Of a DNA stretch of 64,000 bases, positions 1 to 9,795 are shown piece after piece. The position numbers and the translations under genes are program-made. The stretch is from Scleromitrula shiraiana. Its lineage: Eukaryota > Ascomycota > Leotiomycetes > Helotiales > Sclerotiniaceae. The stretch covers positions 186,001 through 250,000 of the forward strand of contig JABELC010000004.1 of assembly GCA_028455995.1 (NCBI GenBank), read 5' to 3'. Every line of letters starts with the position of its first letter. The first letter of the stretch is position 1. The notes under the pieces were generated by a model. It saw only the letters and a list, made by a program, of their open reading frames with translations, did no database searches and was not told the DNA's origin.

Positions 1-408
1 GCTCCACCCCAGGCAGTGGTTTGCATTCTGGGAAATGGACCTTTTGCTGCTCCCGTTGTTCGGCAGCATATTGTTCGTTGGATATGGGGAGTTGTGCCCA
101 GTCCATGAAGATATTGCTCGTGGAACCACCAGGTACTCCCATCAATTTGGATTTGATAGACCATGGCATAGGCGGTCGCCCATGGGCTTGGAGAACGTGG
201 TTTGCGCACACGGTGTACATATCCTCGGTATTAATGAGGAGTCCGTCCATATCAAAGAGACAGGCTCGTATGGGTGGGAAACTATGAATCTTGTGAGTAT
301 TGAGATGGGTTTGAAAGTGAGGACTAAAGAATTCGTGCCAAGTAACAAATTCTCTTGCTTTCTTTCCTCCTTGCACAATTTTATAACTTACTCGGTTCTA
401 GGAGCCAT
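1..408 (-). CDS. HAD-superfamily hydrolase (sugar/pseudouridine phosphatase-like), 5' part only
   Basis: The gene is on the minus strand and runs off the left edge, so only the N-terminal part is present. Exon 1 is 408-392 (ATG in an AACAATAATGG context, donor GTAAGT), an intron spans 391-282, and exon 2 runs from 281 to the edge. The joined start reads MAPRTDFPPIRACLFDMDG, followed by LLINTED. This is HAD motif I (DxDG, with nucleophile Asp16 and acid/base Asp18) and the beginning of a cap domain. HAD proteins with DMDGLLxxTE at the N terminus are phosphatases of small sugar phosphates or pseudouridine 5'-phosphate (the HDHD1 and yeast DOG/GPP group). That is family knowledge; the exact substrate cannot be read here. 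The catalytic Lys and the distal Asp pair lie outside the window. Confidence 0.85.
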
Positions 409-876
409 TATTGTTGTTAAGGATACGGTAGACTTTCGGTGAAAACTCTGCACTTTGATTTTATATACTCTTCCGACCCCAGGCTGTGGCGGCAAGAAAG
501 GTGAGGGAATGAGATTTATTTTAGGGGACAAATTTGAAATAGTAAGACAACTTTGCTCGATTTTTTCTCGTAGAATTTATTCACGCAAGTTACATCAAAC
601 AATTGAAAACTTGGCAGAGTCATGTACTCGTATACACGGCGAAACCCCGGTAGCGGGTTGAAGTCCGGGCCCCGCCAGAATTCCGCGCAGTGACCAAATC
701 AGTGACTCTTGGCCTTTTATTTCCACTTCATGGTGACCTCGGAGATATAAATATATATAAACGAAGCCAGAAGATAGGACAGCATGCGTAAGTACTGTCA
801 ACAATATATATTTCAAACATTGAGCTATCGCAGGAACCAACATAGTTACTGCAGTATACACCTTGTGATCCCATTC
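409..876. other. Intergenic, 468 bases
   Basis: This is the 5' flank of the HAD gene and the 3' flank of the unknown gene that ends at 877. Short open frames here lack ATG starts or recognisable content. I see nothing further. Confidence 0.5.
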
Positions 877-1377
877 TCAGGCCTTGTCTCCGCTCAAACC
901 GGCCCAGTTCTGCTGATTGCCAGCTCCCAGCCCACCCATAAATCCTTTTCCAATATCTAATGTGGAACTTCCCCTGGATAAATAGTTTACTCCATGCCCG
1001 AGAATCTCCGCATATGATACCAATCCTAGCTTCACCGCATCCTGAATCAGATCCAATGTATCGTGTTGCTTGAGTGCTCTCTTGTACTTTTGTTTCAGGA
1101 GTGGGTCATGAGGCTTGCGGAGGTGGATCGTGTACTTTTGGAGTGAGGAGGTAGTATATCTGGTTTGGAGTCCGATGGGATGCCCAATACTACTAACAGT
1201 GTAATCGGCGGTGTCGCGAGAAAATGTGATGTATTTGGGGTTTTGCTCTAACGTTGAATCGCTTACAGTCGTGTCGGTAGTCTCAGGGCTCTTTAGTACC
1301 AATTCGTTATTCTCAAACTCCTTCCCGACAAGCTTTAAGAGATTTTCAATATGCTGGTCATCTTCTATTTCATACAT
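877..1377 (-). CDS. Unknown protein, 166 aa, possibly a 3' exon of a longer gene
   Basis: An ATG-started frame of 166 codons on the minus strand (MYEIEDDQ at the start). The composition looks like a real protein: an acidic N terminus, then a basic helical stretch around residues 95-110 (KQKYKRALKQHDTLDLIQ), a hydrophobic VKLGLVSYAEIL segment, and a Gly-rich end (GKGFMGGLGAGNQQNWAG). I do not recognise the family. The bases just inside the start read GAAATAG before AAGATGACC, a plausible 3' splice site, so the frame could instead be the last exon of a gene whose upstream exons lie at about 1395-1750. That region holds kinase-like words in other frames on the same strand. No signal peptide or membrane segment is evident. 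Moderate confidence that it codes, low confidence in the start. Confidence 0.45.
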   Translation of the reverse strand: MYEIEDDQHIENLLKLVGKEFENNELVLKSPETTDTTVSDSTLEQNPKYITFSRDTADYTVSSIGHPIGLQTRYTTSSLQKYTIHLRKPHDPLLKQKYKRALKQHDTLDLIQDAVKLGLVSYAEILGHGVNYLSRGSSTLDIGKGFMGGLGAGNQQNWAGLSGDKA

Positions 1378-2451
1378 CAGTCATGAACCTTCTCCATTAG
1401 AGAGTTGGGATATACTGTAAATGACTATGCCGTCATGAAACCGCGAATTCTCAGAATAGCTTATCAGAAAGAACACATCCACGAAACCAATCAATCGAAG
1501 TCTCCCAGACCACCGATCTCCGTTAACAAGAATCTCCCAAGGGTGTATATCACTGTCACATATCTGTCAGGACCGATCGGAGCATCGTGAGACAGTATCG
1601 ATACCTTGTACGAACAAAAGTTGATACCAGATACTAACACATTAAACGACAGTGGTTGAACTTAAACTCACCAATCACATTGCAAAGTTTTATCTTCAAC
1701 TGAACGTCCGAAGACTTTCAAGATTCGGTGATATGATGCCATGCTCACGCCTAAAGACGAGTCAAAACACTTGAGAACAGAAACCAAGAACGGTTGTTTT
1801 CCCGATGTTGAAGTTCTACAAATTTCGTCCAAACACGATAAATGTCTTTACGATCCTTACTTTCGCTCTTACAGTTCATCGGCTCTATAAGCTATAGCTT
1901 GACAATGGAGGAAGTCTACTTAATGCATAAGCTTAGAGCTAAGTAATTGATTCAGCGCAGGGAGGGCTAGTAAGCATTAAGATCAGGCTAAGCCAAAATT
2001 GGTCGTACACACGTCTTTACCCCCACTAACTGACATGCGTTGTTCACATTCAATACTGGCATCCTGCAATGCATGCTGGATCGATAAAAAATATTCGAGG
2101 CTGGCTGAGATATTCGTATTTATCCATTAAGTATCAATCTAGAAACCCAAATCCAGAATGGAACCCTCAAATATTGCGGATATCAAGATTTTAAATGATT
2201 GGCAGCCAACAAACACACATATAGAAGCCCCGCAATCACAAACAACCCATATCGAGTGGAAGTTGCGAATCAAGGTGTCGGTGCTTAATGTGTATTAATT
2301 TGTCCTAATAGCTTAGAGCTTCTGTTACAGAATCTTGTTGGCCTTAACTACTTTATTGTAGCTCTACTTGTGGCTTGAAACGATTTATTCAAAACTTACT
2401 TGTCATTATACAATCCAATCTCCTTTAGTACCCGAAAACAGGACTCTCAAA
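1378..2451. other. Intergenic, with a possible kinase-like remnant at about 1400-1640 (minus)
   Basis: On the minus strand, 1551-1516 encodes DIHPWEILVNGD, which resembles the catalytic loop of fungal kinase/phosphotransferase-like proteins. The frame continues with RLIGFVDVFF and an open stretch to about 1390, but a TGA interrupts it just upstream and no start is visible. The rest (1650-2451) is the promoter side of the HET gene; I see no other gene. Confidence 0.3.
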
Positions 2452-5400
2452 ATGTCGTGGGCCGACCAAAATGAACTTATGCGCCTCGGAAAGAGCATTG
2501 TAGATGCTACGGGGGTGAATAATCCTTCCGAGAAGTCGATGATATCACAACTTGCTAGTGCTACAGGTGTTGGCTACAATGTTGCTCGGGACGCTTATGT
2601 TAAAAGTGTTCTTGATCCACTACTTCAAGATAAAGTCCGAAATTCTATGAATCGGCTCATTCATGCAAATTTTACGCCCGAGTTTATTGATGGCGAAGCC
2701 CTAAATACCAATTTTGATGAATCTACAGATAGTTTTGATCCATCTTCTATCAAAACTGACGGCATTCAAATCCCCAAACGAATGTTTAATCTGGACACTG
2801 GCAATCTAGAAGATTGGCCTTCCGGACAGTATGTCATATTGTCTCACAGTTGGAAAGGTCAAGAGATTAGTTTTCCATTCATCTCCAAGATAAAAGAAAG
2901 TCGAAAAAAGAAGGAGATCTATGAAATGTTACAGGATGATCCTGACGAAGACCCTGAGGCTAGGAGGTTCGCAGGCTTTCAAGTCAAGAAGTTCAATCAT
3001 TTGGAATCGGAAATGAGTGACATTCAACTGCTCAGCGCTCAATGCACCAAAGATTTACATGAGCAGATGAAGAAAATTGAGATAGTCCTGAGTCGTTTGG
3101 CTATCGAATCTGATTCTCACGAGCTCCTTGTTCAGTTGGCTGAATTTAAGGAATCCACCCTGAAAGAATCGGCAGCTCGAAGTGTGTTTGAAACGAAAAA
3201 TAAGGAATTAGAATCGAGAAAAATAGCGGATAAGATGTTAGAGAAAGAAAACATAGATGTCGGTGTTGATGATATCGAGGTGCCAATAGGGACAATTGAA
3301 AGTGACGACTTGAGCAAGGGACTTGCCCAGGCCGAAGAAGAATTATCTCAGGCAAAAACAGAATTGTTTGAGTCTGAAGAACGGCTGAGGACAGCAACAA
3401 CAAACTGCAAGAATATGAATCAATATCCTGCCTTACGCTCAGTTGTTGAAGCGTTACTTCCACTTTTGGAGAGAAAGAAGTCCATGAACAAAATTGAGGG
3501 CTCTATGGATGAAGCAAAAAGAATTTTAGCATCTGGACTTTTCCCATCCAATGGCCGCAAGCGGTATTTGTGGAACGACACTTGCTGTATCAACAAGGGC
3601 GATGCAAATGAACTCACTGAATCATTAGCAATGATGGGAGAGTGGTACAATAATGCCGATTTCTGCTTGGTACATCTTGATACTCCTTCTTCTACAGAAT
3701 GGGTCTCTACATTGGATCATCTAGAGAAGTCAGCCGAACTACCAAACTTCTCAACCTTCGATGATATTTCTAATCCAAAGTGGGCCACACGAGGCTGGAC
3801 ATTACAAGAGCTTGTGTTAAGTAAGATGACATTTTACGTCAATAGTCTCTGGCAATCTTTGACTCGGCCTGTAGAAGGGCTTGGTCCTTACTACTATCAT
3901 TGCTTCTACCTCAACCAACATATTCGCGACAGAGACGTAATCAATGTACCGCTCGAAGCTAAATCAATTCTCCAAGACTGTAAAAGCTTGGAAGTCTTGA
4001 TGGATACAGCAGAAAAGGTATGTCCACAATCTGACTGTTCAAGAACAAATATCTGATTGCGAAATAGATCAACTACGTCGGTTATCCAGGATGCTCAGAA
4101 AAGTGGCGAAGACTAATTGGTATTCTGGAGTTTCTTGGCGTATACTTTCCGGGAGATATGGACGACGATACTGCTGGTGCTCACATTAGAAGGACAATCT
4201 CTCTCGCAGCCTATGAGATTGAGTCACGTATAGAGAGCAGGACTCAAACTACAGAAAGACTCAGGACACTATTCAAAGATTTAGGTTTTGATTTGACTTC
4301 GACTAGAGCACAGGCCAGAAGCTTGATTAAATTGTTGATAAGAGTCTTGGTGGAAGATTGTATAAATTACATTGAAGAGGACCGAGAGAAAGTTTCTAAA
4401 TTCACCAACGTTCCTCCTTCTGAGTGTTGTCGCGGGCTTAGTAGATCCACACATCCTGCACACGATATTTTGGCATTGGCATCTTACAGAGAATGCACTG
4501 TTCCCATTGATCGGGTTTACTCATTGATGGGAGTACTAGGTGTAAAGTTTGCAGCATTCCATGCAGAAGGTCCAACCAAAGCACTTTGCCGCCTACTCGA
4601 TGAAGTAGTCATCACTACCAATGATGTTTCTATTTTCAACTGGACTGGAAAAGACCTGGGAAGCCCGATCAGGGGACGATCATTGTACCCTTCAAGTTTA
4701 ACAGCATACAGTTCACAAAGAACTGAGAGCTACTTCAACGCAAGGAGGAATCACATGCTAGCGAGAGCTTCCAAAGGAAAAAGATTCGGTTTACAAGATA
4801 CAACATCACGCCTCACTTCACTACTACGTCAAATCATTGATTTTGTGAAAAGGTCTGCACATGAAGCTGTGCCGATTGAATTAATACGAAGTGTTCTCAA
4901 GTTCATTGAAGAGACAAGTCTGAAAGATCTCCGACCTCAGATTGGAAATCTCGGCAAATTGCTTGTTTATCTCCAAGATACCTCAGGTTTTGCAAAATAC
5001 AAGGGTGAGACGCGCTATAAAAAGTTGGGCGAAGGACCCCAGAGTGCAATTGTTGAAGGTGATAAAACTCAAGATAGTGGCAATATTGCTTCTCGCTTTG
5101 GGATCAAAACTCCACAGGTTCCATCACTGCCGCAAATATCCACACCAAAACTCAATGTAGGAAGTTTTGGTCGCTTTGGCAAGAAAACCAGTTCCAGTGA
5201 GCCGGCACCTAATATAGAAAAAAGCCAAGTTGCTACTCCAGCAATTCTATCGCATGCTACAAGTACTCAGAAACAGAAAGAAACCGTGTCTCTAGTTGAT
5301 GATATCAAAGAATGGATCTCAAAAGATCGGGATGTTAAGAATGTGCCAGATGAGTTCAAAGATCTATTTGATAATATTAAGGCTCCACTTTTAACTGGCC

Positions 5401-6539
5401 TTCCTCTGGGACGACACAAACCGAAGACCACCAAGGTATCCTCCAATGATAGCATGGTTTGTCCAAATCCGATTATGCTTACTACTTCTGGCATCGAAGG
5501 TGTTTTTGATATTCAAAGGGTCATAGTTACAATGCAAGATCCTGAAGCACTCCGCTACCAAGTCAAAACTGCAGTGAATGATAGCCAGAACATTAGTGGT
5601 CAGTGTACTATCAGTACTGCATTCTCTACAATAACCGTCAACTTTTCTTGCACTACTGGTATCTTGCGCAAGCAATTAGATGTATGCGACGTCGTACAGA
5701 AAGCTTTGCTTGGTGCCACATCAGTGAAGGAGGTAAGCGATTCAACAAACAGTGGAGAATCCCAAACACCAGAACAAGAAACAAAAACATACTACAATAA
5801 GTTTGTTTCATTATCTTCTGGTTTGATGCGACAAGGATCTCAAATTGGTATTACCGAGGATGGAGAGACTCAAGATGTCCAAGGATCCGGCGAAACAGAT
5901 GAACAAAGAAGAGTATGCCTCATGCTGGATTTCGTTCAAGAAACAAATCTTAATCTTATCGTCGGTGAATGGGTTTTGGCCAGATTTACAGGGGCTGAGG
6001 GAGCAAAATGGTTCCTTTGCCAACTCGAATTAGGCTCGACGCACAGCTATTATGGGCGAAGAATTGCTACAGACGAAATTGACTTCAAGAATGTTGTACC
6101 CGAATCTGGACTTGTTGGACATTGGGAAAATTACATGCGTAACAAGAAAAGAGAACTATGTCGTGTTGTGGAAGTACTCATTCAGGGACGTCATATTCGA
6201 CAATATGCAGATGAAGTGGCAGGTACAGCAAATGAAAACGACAAAGTCAATGATACACAATCCAGGACTGAGGCTGATGAAGATTCAGATCATGATAGTA
6301 TGGATTCTGATGGAAGGGGAAAACTGACCGATTTTCTTCTCAAAAGAGGAACTCTAATGGGTGCTGAACTTGTGCAAAAGATTACTGAGATGTGGGGGAA
6401 GAAACTAGATGATGCACTAAGCGATACGGTCCTTCGGAAAGTGCCAAAGGGGCTGAGAGCTGCAATCATGAATTTGAATGAGAATGAGGATTTGTTGCCG
6501 GCTATGTTTTTGAGCGGGGTTAAGGTGCATATGTTTTGA
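2452..6539 (+). CDS. HET-domain (heterokaryon incompatibility) protein with coiled-coil insert
   Basis: Two exons, 2452-4017 and 4068-6539 (intron 4018-4067, GTATGT...AATAG, phase 0), give 1,345 aa. HET signatures appear in the expected order: YVILSHSW at residue 127, LWNDTCCINKGD at 373 with LAMMGEWYNNADFCLVHL after it, and WATRGWTLQEL at 444. The first two motifs are separated by about 240 residues of charged, heptad-like sequence (roughly residues 190-345), where most HET domains have well under 100. After the HET domain comes the family-typical DRVYSLMGVLGVKFAAF segment, a Ser/Pro-rich linker, and a C-terminal region with no domain I can name. HET proteins trigger cell death after fusion of unlike hyphae; this role is inferred from the family. 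The start at 2452 was chosen over an in-frame ATG at 2368 because of its AAAATGTC context and because homologous proteins usually start near such a helical segment. Confidence 0.9.
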
Positions 6540-7453
6540 AAGTACGAAAATTTCGAAGCGTTCATTCGTTCGACATACAAGTTTTAGTTATGCAGATATG
6601 TAATTGAATCAATTAAAATCGGAAGAATAGCCTGAGTAAAACTTCCAGTGACTACGAACCACTGGCAAAGTCACTACAATACAAAATAACTCGATTTGTT
6701 GGGCCTTATACCCCACCCTCACTCCACACACTCAAACTTACGAGAAAACTGGGGCACTGAAACCCTGAACGCTCATAAACAATATTGTGACGTTAGTGAC
6801 GTATTGGGTAGGAATGAATTTTTCCAGCGTTACTATATTGATTTATTACGCCAGCCACGAAATTCGACCACCAAAACCCTACGAATAGAAGAATCATACT
6901 TGAAAGTATGATTTCAATTGCCAGGGAATGACCTGACATACTCAAAATGGTACATAAAATGATTTATAAAATATTTACCGTTCTTTTTTTATCTATCACA
7001 GATAGCCATGGGTCGGCAGCTACATACGGCAGGTTCTCGTCCGCTCATCTAAAACAGCTCTGGATGCCCCACTTGTGGATACCAAGTAACCTCAGGAGAA
7101 TTACACAAACATTAACCGATTCTAATTGCCCTAATACGATAATTAACGAAGTCTTCGTCTAATACAAATGGGTTGTCATATCAGCTCGACTAAATTCACA
7201 CCCAATACGCAGTCTTGTTACACTATTTGGAATTCCAGGCAGTCGCCTCAGCACCATTTCCCAAGACTGTCCCTATATTCACGCTAATTTCTCCTACTTT
7301 GACTCAATGATCTTCTCTACGCATGCACAATTTTACATGTACCGAGAACAATCGTAAAACTATAATGGCATAATATACAAGAATCTCTACAGGTATGCTT
7401 ATCTAAATGAAGAAGAGGCATACGAATATAAGAAACGCACGTGTGATTCAAGA
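6540..7453. other. Intergenic, 914 bases
   Basis: This lies 3' of the HET gene and 5' of the Nudix remnant. Only short frames without recognisable content are present (6696-6911, 6947-7162). I see no repeats or RNA gene. Confidence 0.5.
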
Positions 7454-7970
7454 ATGTCTCAATCCGCGAGTAGCGAAATTACTCCTGTTAAAACTATTGG
7501 CAACAAAGACACCTCCGTGGCTTGTATTGACCGTTTTGTTGTTCGAATCATGGTCCGAGACCCTGTGACTCAGGAAATCGCTCTCGTGTACGTTAAGAAA
7601 GACAACTATTTCGAAATCCCTGGTGGCTATGTCGTGGAAGACAAGGACCTTATTCCTTATATATTACTATAGATATTAAAGGGGGCTGGCTGCAAGATCT
7701 CTGAGAATGTAGGGCAGTGTTTCGCAAAAAATCGAGACGTGGCGTAATGATCCCAATCAAATTCATTTCCGTTATGTTGGACATAAGTTGGAGAATCCTA
7801 GAAATTCTGAACTTACCGATATTGAAGCTTGGGAGGGGTCTTCTCATCTATGGGTTTTTGTTCAGAGTGCTGTTGAGCTCATGAGAAGTGTTGAGCCGAC
7901 TTCTGAGTTGGGAAGTCCCATGGAGGAGAAAGATCTTTTCTTTGTTGAGGCGCTGGTATCTCTTTCTTGA
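7454..7970 (+). pseudogene. Nudix hydrolase pseudogene
   Basis: The frame opens at ATG 7454 and reads as a Nudix N-terminal strand set (SVACIDRFVVRIMVRDPVTQ, then LVYVKKDNYFEIPGGY). A TAG at 7670-7672 stops it at the position where the Nudix box should carry the first Glu of REUxEExGU. The same frame continues after the stop with AGCKISENVGQC, typical of the sequence just after the box, so the stop is a substitution within a conserved alignment and not the natural end. A one-base frame change between about 7721 and 7740, near an A6 run, then puts the rest (ETWRNDPNQIHFRYVGHKLE, ending 7970) in another frame. At the box itself the expected Arg and Glu positions read Leu, stop, Lys and Gly, so the metal-binding residues are gone. 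The intact family hydrolyses nucleoside diphosphates linked to X. Confidence 0.75.
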
Positions 7971-8357
7971 GAGACTAGATGGTGACAGGATATACAACCG
8001 TTATGATGGCAGGTCGTGAAAATTCAATGCTAACGCTTAAGAGCGCCATTGTCTGTTAAGAACAAAGCAAACATTACATTGCAACTAGTAGGCAGAATTT
8101 GGGTTGAAACTTTTCTGTAATCTTTCAAGATCTCATCAAGGATAATTATATAGGAAACATATGAAATCCGTCATTCATTGACATGAATAGCACTTTCATC
8201 ATAATCTATGAACCACAGATAAATAAAACAACAGTCCTAGCAATCAGTCCAGCCTCCCTAATTTCAATCCATTCGCCGTTTCATAATACTCAATTTGAAT
8301 ATGATCTCCGCTCCCTTAATATATTCAGCTCTTTCAACAGCGCTTACGAACAGCAAT
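7971..8357. other. Intergenic, 387 bases
   Basis: This lies between the Nudix remnant and the convergent leucine-rich fragment. I see nothing that supports a gene or repeat. Confidence 0.5.
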
Positions 8358-9015
8358 CTACCATGTTTTAAAGCCGCCACTTTGAAACTCTACAGCTACC
8401 CCCGCCTTCTCAATCTCTTTAACGAGCTTCTCACACTGCTCCTTGTATACATAACCTGCAGTTATTGAAGGCTCTTTCAATATTCTACAATCCAAAGGGC
8501 AGGCAATAATAATTTTCTTGGGAGCGGGCAACTGGAAATTGTTTTTAGCTGCAAAGTCACGAAACATGATTAAGAGCATCTACATGGTGGTCTGTTCACT
8601 TCTATCGTAATGATAGCAGAGAAACTGAAGCAGAAACAAGGTCACCAATGAATGGCTCGGGTATTTCTAGCTCATGCTCCGTTGAAATCTCATTCTGTGT
8701 AGCCACTTGGGATGCAGTGTCGTTAATATTACACATTGCAGTCTCGAGAGGCAATTCGAGCTTTTGAAGACACCGAAATTTGCGTAGCGATGTTTTTCCA
8801 GGAGGCATTGAGCCGCGTAGTTCTTCAATGGACACAGAAAGTTCCTCGAGGTGGTTCCAGTCCTCCCGCTCAATCGCCGTGACAAATTTGCAAATATCCC
8901 AACCCTGGTGATTGAAATTTCCTCTTGTAGTGGGAGAGTATATGAGCGACTTCAGACGGGGAGTATGTTTGAGAAAGTCAGCAATAGCCACTTCATCAAT
9001 ACAACAAGCACTCAA
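8358..9015 (-). pseudogene. Leucine-rich (F-box/LRR-like) gene fragment, broken
   Basis: Two minus-strand frames, 9015-8602 and 8579-8358, look like consecutive parts of one protein. The first has LRR-like spacing (TPRLKSLIYSP, HLEELSVSIEEL, LQKLELPLE) and ends at a TAG right after SVSLLSLR. The second continues with MFRDFAAKNNFQLPAPKK and IIIACPLDC to the end. This layout matches the C-terminal half of fungal F-box/LRR proteins, in which a scored helix precedes a final KKIIIxCP strand (family impression). The first frame begins at a TTG with a stop just upstream, and a separate frame with RLKIHILTKARTLRLP lies upstream of that, so at least two breaks are present and no F-box is visible. An unrecognised intron at 8580-8601 cannot be excluded but is too short. 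Confidence 0.4.
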
Positions 9016-9357
9016 ATCGGCAATCGCAAAGTTCTCGCCTTAGTTAATATATGGATCTTGAGACGCGAGCGGCATAGAATCATGGCCTATAGCCATACTG
9101 CAGGTGCCATGAAATTCTTGCATGTGTGGTAAGGCCAGGAAAGGAATTATGGCATGGACTTTCCGCAACATCTATCTCGTTTGGCTCACTTGGATTGGCC
9201 CTTGGGGTCCATGGATGTCATTGGATCTAGTAGCGTTATTATACCTGGAAGGAATAAGAACCAAGTTGCCAAGAACTTACAAAATTTGATGCAGCTTGCG
9301 CGTCTGCCCTCGCGGCATCTTTTTCAAGTTAGTTTGCCAATATATCAAACTCAAAGA
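9016..9357. other. Spacer with a leucine-rich-like frame on the plus strand
   Basis: The plus strand carries a frame from 9154 (MDFPQHLSRLAHLDWPLGS) to 9369 that also reads as an LRR-like segment, opposite in orientation to the fragment at 8358-9015. It has no supporting upstream exon. Either strand could hold a decayed piece, so this is not annotated as a gene. Confidence 0.25.
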
Positions 9358-9795
9358 TCAAGAGGATGAAATTTTCTTCTGGAATTCCACTGGAGCAATA
9401 TTTAGGAAGTGAGATAAAGAAAGACAATAGATACCTCTACTCCCAACTTTAATTGCTTGTCCGTCAAAAATAAACTCCCTCTGAAGGATTCCTACACCGC
9501 TGCCAGTATCGGCTGTCAGCATCCAGTTTATTCCTGTGCGACCCTCGATGACCTTTCCCTTTGCTGAATTTGTTTGGTCGTTAGTGGATTCAGAGTTTGT
9601 GAAGTAGAGCTGCGGACTCTCAAGCTCGATTCCCAATCCTGCGGTGCTATCGGCATTAGGTGCAGTAAGATCATCCCCCATGTTTTCTGGAACCGATTCT
9701 TTCATTGCTGCTTGGCATAGGTCTATGCGTGGCTGTAACGGTATACGGGCTGCGGACACGAGCAGTAGAGCTGATAAGTAAGGGAACAAATGCAT
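9358..9795 (-). CDS. Putative small secreted protein
   Basis: I start the protein at the ATG at 9795, which gives 145 aa. The N terminus MHLFPYLSALLLVSAARIPL is a good signal peptide. The mature part contains AGLGIELESPQLYFTNSE, then KGKVIEGRTGINWMLTADT and EFIFDGQAIKVGS. I have seen this succession in secreted fungal proteins in which a conserved beta-rich module follows the signal peptide, but I cannot name a function. A possible in-frame 45-nt intron (GTATCT...CTAAAT...CAG at about 9445-9401) lies near the 3' end; splicing it removes 15 codons without changing the frame. Family members I recall are longer, so this copy may be truncated at its C terminus. Extracellular location is predicted. 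Confidence 0.5.
   Translation of the reverse strand: MHLFPYLSALLLVSAARIPLQPRIDLCQAAMKESVPENMGDDLTAPNADSTAGLGIELESPQLYFTNSESTNDQTNSAKGKVIEGRTGINWMLTADTGSGVGILQREFIFDGQAIKVGSRGIYCLSLSHFLNIAPVEFQKKISSS

Noticed and set aside
2368..2451. Upstream in-frame ATG of the HET gene
   Set aside because: It adds 28 residues without resemblance to HET proteins; the ATG at 2452 has the better context.
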